A stretch of 64,000 bases of DNA, taken from positions 153,824 through 217,823 of the forward strand of contig JAHIND010000006.1 of NCBI GenBank assembly GCA_018896025.1, read 5' to 3'. The stretch is from Pseudomonadota bacterium (GTDB lineage Bacteria; Desulfobacterota; Desulfarculia; Desulfarculales; Desulfarculaceae). This document shows, piece after piece, positions 53,533-61,993 of the stretch. The notes under the pieces are model-generated. The model worked only from the letters and a program-made list of their open reading frames with translations. It did not search any database and was not told the origin of the DNA. Both the position numbers and the translations under genes were made by a program. How positions within the stretch are numbered: position 1 is the first letter of the stretch; each line of letters opens with the position of its first letter.

Positions 53533-55134
53533 TCATTTTTTTGACGTACGCAGCCACCACACGCTGAACACAGTCTGCAAGGCGCTGAGCCCCACGAAAT
53601 ACCAGGCCCAGAGCGGCCATCCCGCCAAGGTGCTCCCTACCCTGCCCCAGGCCCAGTAATCCTGGGCCGCCAGGAAAACACCCCCGAACAAGACCAAGGC
53701 CAGCCAGCCCCGCTTACTGAATTGGGGCAGGCTCAGGCCACCGGACAGGGCCTGCACCACCAGATAGGCGGCACAGGATACCGCCATCACCGGCACGGCC
53801 GGCAAAAACCCGTAGGCGGGTAGCATTTTGAAGTGATAGGCCACCACCAGCGCCTCCCCGGCCACGATGGAGGTCATGGCCGCCGCCGCCTTGGGGCGCT
53901 CCAGGTACAGGCCCAGGAACACGGTGGGGAACAAGGCGGCCAGACCAGTGAAGGCGGTGAGGCCCAGTTGCAGGATGGTGGTGTCGGAGATCAAGGCCAC
54001 GGCCAGTCCGGCCACGGCTAAAAACACCACGAAAATGCGCCCCACCAGGCCGCTCTGGGCCTTGCGCCCCCATAGGTAGGGGAACAGGTCTCGGCTGAAA
54101 ATGGAGCTCAAGGTGAGCAACTGCGAGTCCATGGTGGACATCAGGGCGGCCAGACCGGCGGCCAGCACCAGGGTGCCCATGAAGTCACCCGCCAGGTGGG
54201 TCATCATCAGGGGCACGATGGCGTCCGACTCCCGCCCGCCGAGGCCGGGGAAGGACAAGTGTCCCAACACCCCCAGGGCCACGGGCAGGGCGAACACCGC
54301 CGTGCAGATCAGGGGATACAGGGCCATGGTGCGCCCCAGGGAACTTTGGCTGCGGGCGGAGTAAAAGCGCTGGAATAGCTGGGGAAACATGGGGTCACAG
54401 AAGAACCACAGGGTCATGAAGCTGAACCACACCGCCGGGCTGTACACCCCGTGGGGTCCGGGGCGGCTGAACAAGGCTGGCTCGGCCTGGCGCACCCGGT
54501 CAAAGGCCTCGGTCCAGCCGCCGTAGTGGGACACCACCAGGCCCAGAGCCATGGCCATGAGCACGAACATCAAAATGCCCTGGAACACGTCGGTCCAGGC
54601 TACGGCCTTTAGCCCGCCCCGCAGGGTGTAGGCCAGGATGATGACCGTGACCAGCGAGGCCCCGGCCCAGGCGGGCAGGCCGAATAGCTGACCCAGAACC
54701 TTGGCCCCGGCCAGAGGCTGCAAGGCCAGGTAGGGCACGGTGAACACCACCATTACCAGGGCGAAGAGCCCGGCCAGGGGGCGGCTGCCGTACACCTGCT
54801 CCACCAGCTCGGCCGGGGTCACCAGCTCGTGGGTGCGGCCCCATTGCCACACCTTCTTGCCCACCAGCCAGAAGGTCAGGGCCATGAAGCCGGTGCCGAA
54901 GGCCATGATGGGAAAGAAGCTCAGGCCCTCGCGATAGCCCGCCCCCGAGGCCCCGAACACGGTGAAGGCGCTGAAGTTGGTGGCGGCCATGGTCCCCACC
55001 AGCACGAAGGGCCCCAGGGCCCGGCCCGCCAGGAAATAGTCCGTGGGCCCATCCCTTAGGCGGCTCTTGGCCAAAAAACCCAACGCCAGCACCGCCACGA
55101 AATAGACCGTCAGCACAATCACCTTGGTAAGCAT
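53533..55134 (-). CDS. Sodium:solute symporter (SSS family)
   Basis: A 533-residue transporter with about 13 hydrophobic segments and SSS features such as YFLAGRALGPFV, ATNFSAFTVFGASG and AALMSTMDSQLLTLSS, so Na+-driven uptake of an organic solute such as an amino acid or organic acid is likely. The start is the ATG at 55134. A strong terminator-like hairpin with T-tract (55154-55196) lies between its promoter and the start, suggesting attenuation. It is followed by the iron-sulfur flavoprotein gene. Confidence 0.88.
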   Translation of the reverse strand: MLTKVIVLTVYFVAVLALGFLAKSRLRDGPTDYFLAGRALGPFVLVGTMAATNFSAFTVFGASGAGYREGLSFFPIMAFGTGFMALTFWLVGKKVWQWGRTHELVTPAELVEQVYGSRPLAGLFALVMVVFTVPYLALQPLAGAKVLGQLFGLPAWAGASLVTVIILAYTLRGGLKAVAWTDVFQGILMFVLMAMALGLVVSHYGGWTEAFDRVRQAEPALFSRPGPHGVYSPAVWFSFMTLWFFCDPMFPQLFQRFYSARSQSSLGRTMALYPLICTAVFALPVALGVLGHLSFPGLGGRESDAIVPLMMTHLAGDFMGTLVLAAGLAALMSTMDSQLLTLSSIFSRDLFPYLWGRKAQSGLVGRIFVVFLAVAGLAVALISDTTILQLGLTAFTGLAALFPTVFLGLYLERPKAAAAMTSIVAGEALVVAYHFKMLPAYGFLPAVPVMAVSCAAYLVVQALSGGLSLPQFSKRGWLALVLFGGVFLAAQDYWAWGRVGSTLAGWPLWAWYFVGLSALQTVFSVWWLRTSKK

Positions 55135-55153
55135 CGTTGCGCTCGCTCCCGCC

Positions 55154-55196
55154 AAAAATAAAAAAACGGCCACCCCGGTGCAGACCGGGATGGCCG
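55154..55196 (-). terminator. Leader terminator hairpin ahead of the symporter gene
   Basis: On the minus strand an imperfect 13-bp GC-rich stem (CGGCCATCCCGGT with ACCGGGGTGGCCG) is followed by a run of seven T residues and then ATTTTT (55166-55154). It lies about 20 nt before the symporter ATG and downstream of the promoter at 55225-55253. Confidence 0.65.
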
Positions 55197-55224
55197 AAAC
55201 CTAGAAACATAATCTGCGGTTATC

Positions 55225-55253
55225 TGTATAGCCGCCGCAGCGGGCCTTGGCAA
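55225..55253 (-). promoter_or_regulatory. Candidate symporter promoter
   Basis: On the minus strand TTGCCA (55253-55248) and TATACA (55230-55225) are separated by exactly 17 nt. The predicted start near 55218 would give a leader of about 85 nt containing the terminator hairpin. Confidence 0.55.
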
Positions 55254-55293
55254 GTATTTATTGACCCTGTTGGGTCCTTAGCCCGCTATATTG

Positions 55294-55322
55294 TTGACGA
55301 CTTGGGGGCCCTATGGTAAAAA
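55294..55322 (+). promoter_or_regulatory. Candidate tRNA-Asn promoter
   Basis: TTGACG (55294-55299) and TAAAAA (55317-55322) are separated by 17 nt. The predicted start is about 7 nt before the tRNA 5' end at 55336. Confidence 0.55.
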
Positions 55323-55335
55323 TCGCTCAACGTTT

Positions 55336-55411
55336 TCCCCGGTAGCTCAGCTGGCAGAGCAGGTGGCTGTTAACCACCGGGCCGGCGGTTCGAATCCGTC
55401 CCGGGGAGCCA
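55336..55411 (+). tRNA. tRNA-Asn (anticodon GUU)
   Basis: The acceptor stem TCCCCGG/CCGGGGA closes. The D arm GCTC/GAGC, the anticodon stem GGTGG/CCACC with loop CTGTTAA (anticodon GTT at 55369-55371), and the T arm GGCGG/CCGTC with TTCGAAT are complete. The 3' GCCA is encoded. A perfect 12-bp terminator follows. tRNA genes are common integration sites, and everything to the right looks mobile. Confidence 0.95.
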
Positions 55412-55420
55412 GAAATTTCA

Positions 55421-55456
55421 AGGGCCTAGGCTAGATAGCCTAGGCCCTTTCTCTTT
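55421..55456 (+). terminator. Intrinsic terminator of tRNA-Asn
   Basis: A perfect 12-bp stem, AGGGCCTAGGCT/AGCCTAGGCCCT, with an AGAT loop is followed by a T-rich tract. Confidence 0.88.
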
Positions 55457-55539
55457 GCGGCACGCGCTCTCTGAAGCGCCTGGATCAAAGGAAGGCCATG
55501 CCCGCCCTGAACGCATTTTCAAACTGGCACAAAATGCAC

Positions 55540-55783
55540 TTCCTAGATGGCACGTATAACCGTTGGCTCCGTTCATTCCGAGGCAGTCACGTGCCATAAA
55601 ATACCACCATGATGCCATCGAGAGCTTGAACCGCAGCCTGCGTGAGTCGGTCAAAACAGGAGGGCGCTTCCCCAACGACGAGACCGTCACGAAGCTGCTT
55701 TACCTGGCTATAGGGAGTGAGCCTCGGCTATGAACCAATTTGCCGCCATATTTGACGACCGGCTACAAGCCGTGGGACAGTGA
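55540..55783 (+). pseudogene. IS256-family transposase remnant
   Basis: The sequence translates to the C-terminal end of a mutator-type transposase: PFIPRQSRAIKYHHDAIES, then LNRSLRE and RFPNDETVTKLLYLAI (family: TNAIESLNxxLRK...FPxDxAxxKLLYLA). A stop at 55731 and a frame change lead to MNQFAAIFDDRLQ, the usual end of the protein. The 5' part is missing. This is the first mobile relic after the tRNA gene. Confidence 0.75.
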
Positions 55784-55870
55784 TACAGGAAGTTTAAACT
55801 GCGAATGGCGCATACGCGGAAAACCTGACAGTATCTCAAGCGATCGCCTTCGCTGAAAAGGAGGGCATAA

Positions 55871-57097
55871 ATGGCCCGATTAAAGGACTTACCGGAGGCC
55901 CTGGGCACCAACTTGGTCAATCTGCCTTGTCCCGAGTTTGCGGACACACCTTGGGTCCAGCCACCGCCGTTAGCCGAAAGCCGCCTGGCCGCTATCTCAA
56001 CCGCTGGCTTGCACATGCGCGGAGATATTCCTTTTACAGGCTTCTCCGGGGAATACAGAGTTATCCCAGGCGATGCGGCGGCGGGTGATTTGGTGATGAG
56101 CCATGTCTCCACCAATTTTGATCGCAGCGGCTTTCAGCAAGACCTGAATTTGGTCCTGCCCCTAGACCGTCTGCGCGAGCTGACTGAACACGGAACCATT
56201 CGGTCCTTGGCCTCCTATCACTACTCCTTCATGGGCGCCACTGACCCGGTCCCCATGGAGCAGGCCGCCCGGCAAGTGGCAGGGCAACTCAAGGGTGATG
56301 GGGTTGACACAGTTTTGCTGGTGCCCGTCTGACCCCACTGCACGCGCGCCGTGGGCGGGCTGAGCCATTACCTGGAACGAGAAGGGCTGGCAACCACCCA
56401 GATAAGCCTGATCAGGGAGCACAGCGAAAAGATCAAGCCACCTAGGGCGCTCTGGGTGCCATTTGAACTTGGTCGCCCCTTGGGCGTTCCCAATGACCCC
56501 GCTTTTCAAAAAAGGGTATTGCTGGCAGCTCTGAACCTACTGGAAGCACCGTCAGGACCGGTTTTGGTCGATTTTCCTGAAGAGGCGCCCGTCAGCACTA
56601 CGCAGGCCGGGCCGCTGGCTTGTCCCATTTCCCTCCCCCGAAAGCAGACGGACCTGGACAGCCGCGAAGGACTGCGCCAGGCCTTTTTGCAAGAAGTCAT
56701 TCAGATGGCGGTGTGGCATCGGGAAGCCGAGAAGAAGCGCGGGCGCACCACTTACGGCGCCAGCGGTTTAGATCCCCAGGAAGCGGCCCGCCTGCTTGCT
56801 GGCTTTTTGGTTGGCGAGTTGCCTGCAAACCCCATGAACAACCTAAGTCTGGCTTCCCTGGTCAAGCTGGCCAGCGAAGACATTAAGGCTCTATACATGG
56901 AGGCCATAACCACCCTCCCCGGCGGTCTGACCGACAGCGCCAGTCTCACCGACTGGTTTTTCGGTCAGTGCGTGGCGGGGCAGGTTTTTTTGCGGTTGCG
57001 GGAAGTAATGAGCCAAAGCCCAGACAAAGAAACCAGATTGGTGGGTAGCAGACTACTGATCCCTGTATCCCAGGCCAGCCGAAAGGTGTTCGCATAG
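55871..57097 (+). CDS. Probable selenoprotein, glycine/betaine/proline reductase B (GrdB/PrdB) family
   Basis: A 408-codon gene with one in-frame TGA at 56330-56332 (codon 154), read here as selenocysteine. The context is LLVPV-U-PHCTRAVGG, a UxxC redox motif, and the protein stays open for 254 further codons in the same frame with continued family-like sequence (PPRALWVPFELGRPLGVPND). The N-terminal half (about 1-150) matches the glycine/sarcosine/betaine reductase selenoprotein B family (SRLAAISTAGLHM, YHYSFMG). Residues about 245-408 are a helical extension I do not recognise. AAGGAGG lies 6 nt before the ATG. A candidate bacterial SECIS follows the UGA (56344-56360). Treated as a normal stop, it would give a 153-residue product. 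Confidence 0.8.
56344..56360 (+). other. Candidate bacterial SECIS hairpin
   Basis: GCGCGCC and GGCGGGC form six pairs with one internal mismatch around a GTG loop, whose first base is 19 nt after the last base of the UGA. The spacing suits bacterial SECIS elements, which lie inside the coding region just after the UGA. Confidence 0.45.
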
Positions 57098-57119
57098 CTT
57101 CGCAACTTAGAGTCCCCAG

Positions 57120-57297
57120 AATCGGCGGCCTTGGTGGGCATGAGCATCACAAATTGAAGCTGATGAAGTTCCTAAACAGCGGCGTCAGCCTAACCTTGCT
57201 TTCCTCAGTCAAGAGATAGGATGAACGTGGCCGTCTCCCCAGCCCGACCGTTTGCTACGGTCGATAGTTAGGAGAAAACTTAACCGGAGGGACGACC
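57120..57297 (+). ncRNA. Candidate bridge-RNA leader of the IS110 element
   Basis: A noncoding stretch of about 180 nt lies directly upstream of the IS110-type transposase. It contains the hairpin CGACCGT/ACGGTCG (loop TTGCT) and further small pairings. In the IS110 group, the bridge RNA that selects donor and target is encoded in this position. The element has only about 15 nt of noncoding sequence after the transposase, which favours an upstream RNA. No loop guides were matched. Confidence 0.4.
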
Positions 57298-58347
57298 ATG
57301 ATCCATATTGACATCGACATTCACAAATCATCAAGCACCTTTTGCGCGCTGAAGGATGACGGGGGGATAGTGGGGATAGTAAAGAGGGCTAAGATCGCCA
57401 CCAGCCAAGAGGCGTTTTCGGAGTTGGCAAAGGCTTGGCTTGGAGAAGGGATTCGTATAGCCATAGAGACCGGTAATCTGACCTGGTGGGCAGTTTCGGT
57501 GTTCAGGTCTGCCGGGATTAACCCACTGGTAGTCAATGCCCGGCAGTTCAAGCTGATATCCCAGAGCCGCAAGAAGAATGATCGTCATGATGCCCTGGCC
57601 CTGGCAGACGGTTTGCGTTGCGGAATATTGGATCACTGCCAGGTCGTGACGCCAAGTGAGCGGGCCCAGCGTTCACGCAGCCTGATTAGGACCCGGCCAA
57701 CGGTGCTCAAGCAGAGGCAGGTCAGCCTTCACGCCATCCAGGCATGCTGCGTTCAGTTGGCGGGGAGGTCAAGAAACGGGAACTTGGCCAAGGAAGCCGC
57801 CCGGGAAAGGGTTTTGAGTCAGGCGACGATCCCTATTTGGATGAAGCCCTTGCTTTTGACCCACCACCAAGTATGGCTTGAGCTGAGCAGACGGGTCGAA
57901 GAGCTTGACCATATGGTACAGGCAGAGCTTGGTGATTGGCCAGAGGCCGAAATTCTGGATGAGATTCCAGGGTTTGGACCTTTGGTCAGCTTGGTAGTGT
58001 TGTGTCATCTTGATGATCCTCATCGGCTTTCCCGCAGCGCCCAGGTGGCCAGCTACGGAGGCTTGGTACCAAGCAGCCGTGACAGCGGCGGCGTTCAGCA
58101 ACGGGGAAGAATCACTCGGGAAGGAAGTAGCACGCTACGTCATTTGATGGTGCAAGCGTCTTGGGCCGCGCTGAGGAGCCGCCGATTGACGCCTGCCTTA
58201 CGAAAGTGGGCCAAAATCCTGATCGTGAAAAAAGGATGGAAAGTCGCCGTAGTGGCGCTTGCCCGCAGACTATTGATTTTGGCGCACAGGCTATGGAAGA
58301 ACGGTGAAGTGTACAACCCAGCTTATGGAGCTCAGAGCCGCCAGTAA
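57298..58347 (+). CDS. IS110-family transposase
   Basis: A 349-residue DEDD-type transposase/recombinase. The N-terminal RuvC-like part has IDIDIHKSS, IAIETGN and KNDRHDALALADG. The C-terminal Tnp20 part has ILDEIPGFGPLVSLVV, ASYGGLVPSSRDSGG and GSSTLRHLMVQASWAA with the recombinase Ser. It appears full length. IS110 elements move by bridge-RNA-guided recombination and generally lack inverted repeats. Confidence 0.92.
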   Translation: MIHIDIDIHKSSSTFCALKDDGGIVGIVKRAKIATSQEAFSELAKAWLGEGIRIAIETGNLTWWAVSVFRSAGINPLVVNARQFKLISQSRKKNDRHDALALADGLRCGILDHCQVVTPSERAQRSRSLIRTRPTVLKQRQVSLHAIQACCVQLAGRSRNGNLAKEAARERVLSQATIPIWMKPLLLTHHQVWLELSRRVEELDHMVQAELGDWPEAEILDEIPGFGPLVSLVVLCHLDDPHRLSRSAQVASYGGLVPSSRDSGGVQQRGRITREGSSTLRHLMVQASWAALRSRRLTPALRKWAKILIVKKGWKVAVVALARRLLILAHRLWKNGEVYNPAYGAQSRQ

Positions 58348-58365
58348 ATACGGTTTCCAAACACC

Positions 58366-58608
58366 TGGGCAGTCGGGCGGTGACATAGCAGTGATGCTGG
58401 AAAAGATTGAGATGGCGCCAGGTGAACTCCTGGAAGTCGTGGGCCTTGCACAACACCCCACAGACCGGGCAGGGTACTCGGCTCCCCGGTCGGCGGTCAC
58501 CTCCAGAAAGACCTCGTGAGGCGTCTTGCTGGTGTCCACCCGCTACCCCACCAGCCTCCAGGGGGGCTGCAAGCCAAGGCCCAGGGCCAAAAGATCGCCG
58601 GCATCCAT
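58366..58608 (-). pseudogene. ISL3-family transposase remnant (N-terminal part)
   Basis: On the minus strand the sequence starts MDAGDLLALGLGLQPPW, then VDTSKTPHEVFLEVTADRGA, then in another frame CPVCGVLCKAHDFQEFTWRH, LNLF and ARLPRC, the ISL3 zinc-finger start. A TAG near 58555 and a frameshift near 58470 break it, and homology stops at the IS110 right end. The C-terminal remainder is not found to the left of IS110. Confidence 0.7.
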
Positions 58609-58803
58609 GATGATCAACTCCCGCAACAGGCTCAAATGGATCGGCCAATCATGGCATCGCAACTACACCAATTCCACTCGTAACGACGAAGAGGCTCAAA
58701 AGTCGATTGACAGCTGAAAGTGAACTGGGTTTCTATGCCCAAAACCAAGCAAAATGCGGTCTCCGATGTGTTTTCAGCGACAAATCGTTTTGGATGGTAG
58801 TCA

Positions 58804-59003
58804 ATGAAGCCTTTGGATGTGGTCAAACGGCGCGACAGGGCTCGCCGGGGGCATCAAAAGGCTCAAAGTATAGTCAAGCACGGTGACTGCCGAATAATCT
58901 GGAATGATGCCTTTGGATGCTGTAAAATGAAAAAGTTAGGTGTATCACCAGCCTCTGAAGGTCAAAATGAGGTGCAACGCGGCGAGTGCCGTACAATCCT
59001 GGC
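58804..59003 (+). repeat. Two imperfect tandem units of about 100 bp before the kinase-like gene
   Basis: ATGAAGCCTTTGGATG (58804) recurs as ATGATGCCTTTGGATG (58904). GTGACTGCCGAATAATC (58883) recurs as GCGAGTGCCGTACAATC (58982). The middle parts are diverged. The units may be decayed duplications or part of a regulatory or att-like region. Confidence 0.5.
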
Positions 59004-59031
59004 TAGTATCACAGAAGGGAGAGTAGGCTGA
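58804..59031 (+). CDS. Doubtful small ORF overlapping the start of the kinase-like gene
   Basis: A 75-codon frame, Cys- and basic-residue-rich (KHGDCRIIW and QRGECRTIL repeat 33 codons apart), overlaps the next start as TGATG. The repeat explains the similarity, one repeat half is out of frame, and no convincing Shine-Dalgarno or family match is seen. It may not be translated. Confidence 0.25.
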   Translation: MKPLDVVKRRDRARRGHQKAQSIVKHGDCRIIWNDAFGCCKMKKLGVSPASEGQNEVQRGECRTILASITEGRVG

Positions 59032-59759
59032 TGGCTATTGTCATAATTTCTAGACAGATTGGAAGCCTTGGAGATGAAATAGCTAAGGCGGTCTCCGATA
59101 GGCTCGGCTACAAGTACATCGAAAAAACTAAAATAAGTCATGTTATTTCAGAGAAGGGGTTTTCCCTATTTGATTTCGATAAATTTGATGAAAAAAAACC
59201 TTCTATTTGGCAATCTATTTCGTTACATAAAATAAAGTTTTCCCATTTAATCAAATCGGCCATTTACGAACTTATAGCCAAAGATAATGTTGTGATTCTT
59301 GGTCGAGGCGGGCAAGCCATATTACGAGATTTTCCAAAAGCTTTGCGCGTAAGAATCATTGCATCGCATCCGACAAGATTAAGCCGAATCAAAGATGAGA
59401 TGGGCTGCACTGAGGAAAAAGCAAATCAGATCATTATACAAAGCGATCGTGACAGATTCGGTTATGTCCGTGCCTTATTTAATGAGGATTGGGATGATAT
59501 AAGTCTTTATGATCTCGTTATTAATACCAACACAATGTCACTGGAAACTGCCGTAAAAATGATTGCCTTTGCTGTTGAAGCTAATGAATTTAATAATAGC
59601 CCCGAGGTACTTGAAAAATGTAGGGAACTTTCTTTGACACAGAAAGCGGTGGCAGATCATCTGGATATTCCAGATTTAGAGTCGAAGATCATTAATGCAA
59701 TGGGAGAAGCCGAGAAGGAGCTTGCAAGACCACCATTCATCAGGCGCCGCAAAGGGTAG
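59031..59759 (+). CDS. Cytidylate-kinase-like family protein
   Basis: A 242-residue P-loop protein of the cytidylate kinase-like (PF13189-type) family. IVIISRQIGSLGDEIAKAV is the N-terminal nucleotide-binding stretch. RVRIIASHPTRLSRIKDEMG and DRDRFGYVRALFNEDW fit the family's lid and core. Its base composition is far more AT-rich than the window (AT-rich codons throughout), so it was probably acquired by transfer. The C-terminal 70 residues have no recognised domain. No partner gene is evident. The real substrate is unknown; the family is not proven to be a CMP kinase. Confidence 0.82.
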   Translation: MAIVIISRQIGSLGDEIAKAVSDRLGYKYIEKTKISHVISEKGFSLFDFDKFDEKKPSIWQSISLHKIKFSHLIKSAIYELIAKDNVVILGRGGQAILRDFPKALRVRIIASHPTRLSRIKDEMGCTEEKANQIIIQSDRDRFGYVRALFNEDWDDISLYDLVINTNTMSLETAVKMIAFAVEANEFNNSPEVLEKCRELSLTQKAVADHLDIPDLESKIINAMGEAEKELARPPFIRRRKG

Positions 59760-60048
59760 GGAACATTGACCTTCTCCCCTAATATGCCCTAGTCGAGAAA
59801 AGCGTTGACAGGTTAGGGACCTAAATGAAGGAGTCATGGCCTTCCGGTTAAGATGGTTTTAGCAAAAGGACCACTTAACCATAGGGAAACCATTGCATAA
59901 AGGCGAAGCAGGTAGGAGTCCTCTGTTTTCGCTTTGATTTATTGCCTTCCGCGGGGTCGGGGCTTCAGTTTCGGGCCGATGATAGCCCGCCCACGCCCCG
60001 TGCCCGCCTCTGAGGGCGGGTTTGGGGGCGATATGCGCCTCCGCCGCT
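59760..60048. other. Gene-free stretch between kinase-like gene and IS21
   Basis: No supported gene. It has a hairpin GGTTAAGATGG/CCACTTAACC (59846-59880) and a GC-rich hairpin CCCGCC/GGCGGG near 60003-60022 that could be a terminator. Otherwise I see nothing. Confidence 0.5.
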
Positions 60049-60155
60049 TGTCAATCGGCATTAAAAGTTGACCCGGGGTAGGCGTTGAAAATTGACCCAC
60101 CTCTCTGCGTAGTAGTTTGGCCCCCGTTGGGGGCTTTTGTGTTTGGGGTCCCCGG

Positions 60156-60884
60156 TCAGGACCTGCTCTTAAGCCTCCAGCTTTCGTTTCCGGTTTCGAT
60201 GATGTCGCAGTGATGGGTCAGGCGATCCAAGAGGGCGGTAGTCATCTTGGCGCAGTGGAAGACCTGGGTCCACTCCCCAAAGGCCAGATTGGTGGTGATG
60301 ATGATGGAGGTCCGCTCGTAGAGCTTGGACACCAAGTGGAAGATGAGCTGGCCGCCGTTCTTGGAAAAGGGCAGATAGCCCAGTTCGTCCAGCACCACCA
60401 GATCCATGCGGGCCAGCTTTTCGGCCAGCTTGCCGCCTTGGCCCTCCAGTTTTTCCCTCTCCAGATCATTGGCCAGGTCCACCAGGTTATAGAAACGCCC
60501 CTTGCAGCACTCCTTGACCGCCTGGCGGGCGATGGCGATGGCCAAGTGGGTCTTGCCGCTACCGGTGCCTCCGATGAAGATCAGATTACGGCGGTCGCTC
60601 ACGAAACTGCCCTGGTAAAGGTGGCGGATGTGCTCTTCATTGACCGGTGAGTCTTTAAAATCGAAGCTGTCCAGGTCCTTGCCCATGGGAAATTTGGCCT
60701 GGGAGAGACGGTAGCGGATGGAGCGCAGGCGCCTTTCGGCCTCCTCGGCCTGCAAAAGCTCCAGCAAAATCCTCTCCGGCCCCCAGCGGTTCTTGATCCC
60801 CTCGGGCAGCAGCTCGGGATAGATGGACTGCATGCCATTGAGCCTCAGCCGCTTCATGGCCTGCATCACATCCTTACGCGTCAT
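60156..60884 (-). CDS. istB: IS21 helper ATPase IstB
   Basis: A 242-residue DnaC-like AAA+ ATPase that assists IstA in target selection. Walker A is GGTGSGKTH (about 110) and Walker B is [13 protein letters not shown]. The start is the ATG at 60884, overlapping the 3' end of istA by 11 nt, as usual in IS21. It appears intact. Confidence 0.92.
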   Translation of the reverse strand: MTRKDVMQAMKRLRLNGMQSIYPELLPEGIKNRWGPERILLELLQAEEAERRLRSIRYRLSQAKFPMGKDLDSFDFKDSPVNEEHIRHLYQGSFVSDRRNLIFIGGTGSGKTHLAIAIARQAVKECCKGRFYNLVDLANDLEREKLEGQGGKLAEKLARMDLVVLDELGYLPFSKNGGQLIFHLVSKLYERTSIIITTNLAFGEWTQVFHCAKMTTALLDRLTHHCDIIETGNESWRLKSRS

Positions 60885-61698
60885 GGCGGGCCTCCAGGCG
60901 CAGGAGGTCGTACCGGCCACAATCGGCCACCGGCTCGTGCTTGAGGATCAGATGGCCGGGAAGCTCCAGGCGGGGATGGTCATCCTGGTCCTGGGAGCGA
61001 TGCAGGATGTTTAGGATGATCTCCTGGCTCACTGCCTTCTGGGCCAAGGCCTCCCGGCAGGCCGCGGCCACCGCTTCCAGGCCATGGCTGGGCACCGCGG
61101 CCAGAATGGACATAAACTGGCGGTCCCAATCGGAAAACCTTTTCAGATAAGATTTCACCCTTTCCAGGGGGCGGGGCAGCTCCCAGTCCATAAAGGGGGC
61201 ACCATTGCGCAGGGCGCCCGGCTTTCTCTCCAGCACCGTCAGATAGTGCCAGGGATCGAAGATCATCTTGTCCCGGCCAAAGTACCGCTGGTGACGGCCC
61301 ACCACCTGGCCCTGGCTCACTATGACGACGTGATCGGCATAGGCTTTGATCTGCACCGTCTTGCCCACCTGGGTGCACTCCACGCTGTAGCGATTGCGGT
61401 CAAAGCTCACCAGGCTGTAGCTGGACACCCGGGCGTTTTCCTCTGAGTAGCCGTCAAAGGGACGCCCCACCTTGATCAGGTGCTCCCGCTCCTGCTCAAA
61501 AACCTCCCACACCGTCTTGCCGGGAATGCTGGGGTGCCTGCGGCCCATGGCCCAGGCCACGCATTGGTCCCGTAGCCAGCGGTTAAGCTCGGCAAGATCC
61601 TTGGCCTTGGGCCGGGGAGTGAAAAAGCGGCGGCGCACCAGACCCACCTGGTTTTCCACCTGACCTTTCTCCCAGGCCGCGCCGGGGGTGCAAAACAC
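60874..61698 (-). pseudogene. istA: IS21 transposase IstA, 5' truncated
   Basis: About 275 residues remain: the end of the catalytic core with the final acidic residue region CTPGAAWEKGQVENQVGLVRRRFF and the C-terminal target/partner domain. The N-terminal HTH and the first two acidic residues are gone because an IS3 element starts at 61702. It is therefore non-functional from this copy. Confidence 0.88.
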
Positions 61699-61731
61699 CG
61701 GTGATCTTCCCCCGATTTAGTGGACACATGG

Positions 61732-61919
61732 TTAAGCAGCCATCTTGACCATTTCATATTGGGCCGGGGTCATGTACCCCAGGCCCGAATGTCTCCGGCT
61801 GCGGTTATAGAAAACCTCGATGTACTCAAAGATATCGGCCTTGGCCTGCACACGGGTGAGATAGTCCCGGTGATTCACCAATTCAGTTTTAAGGGTGTGA
61901 AACCAGCTCTCCATGGGGG
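61732..61919 (-). pseudogene. IS3 orfB, 3' exon (C-terminal part after intron)
   Basis: Reads [20 protein letters not shown], then [20 protein letters not shown] and the end KMAA, the C-terminal part of an IS3 transposase including the final Glu (PMESW). Joined to the 5' exon at GAT AAT G|CC CCC ATG, it restores D-N-A-P-M-E-S-W. Confidence 0.88.
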
Positions 61920-61958
61920 GTCGAGTAGCGCGGAGGGATTTCACCTCCACGCTCTCAC

Positions 61959-61993
61959 AGAACCGCACGTGAGCCTCTCGGCTCATACGGCTC
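61959..61993 (-). ncRNA. Group II intron domain V
   Basis: The minus strand reads GAGCCGTATGAGCCG, a short loop, then the pairing strand CTCACGTGCGGTTCT, the classic domain V hairpin with the AGC triad in GAGCC. The RT stop codon (61985-61983) lies inside it. Confidence 0.88.

Larger units (their letters stand above)
60049..61701 (-). mobile_element. IS21-family element, truncated by IS3 (one end and most of istA missing)
   Basis: istB and the 3' part of istA lie beside an end that has repeated sites AAAAGTTGACCC (60063-60074) and GAAAATTGACCC (60087-60098), like the multiple terminal sites of IS21. The other side is cut at 61701/61702 by an IS3-type inverted repeat. The missing istA 5' part must lie beyond the window, if it still exists. 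Confidence 0.8.

Noticed and set aside
55871..56332. Reading the UGA at 56330 as the true end of a 153-residue protein
   Set aside because: The same frame stays open for 254 more codons with family-like sequence and a UxxC motif, so termination there is the less likely reading. It cannot be fully excluded without Sec-machinery genes in view.
58804..59031. A 75-codon frame overlapping the kinase-like gene as a real translated gene
   Set aside because: It spans an imperfect tandem repeat with a frame shift between copies and has no clear ribosome site or family; kept only as a low-confidence feature.
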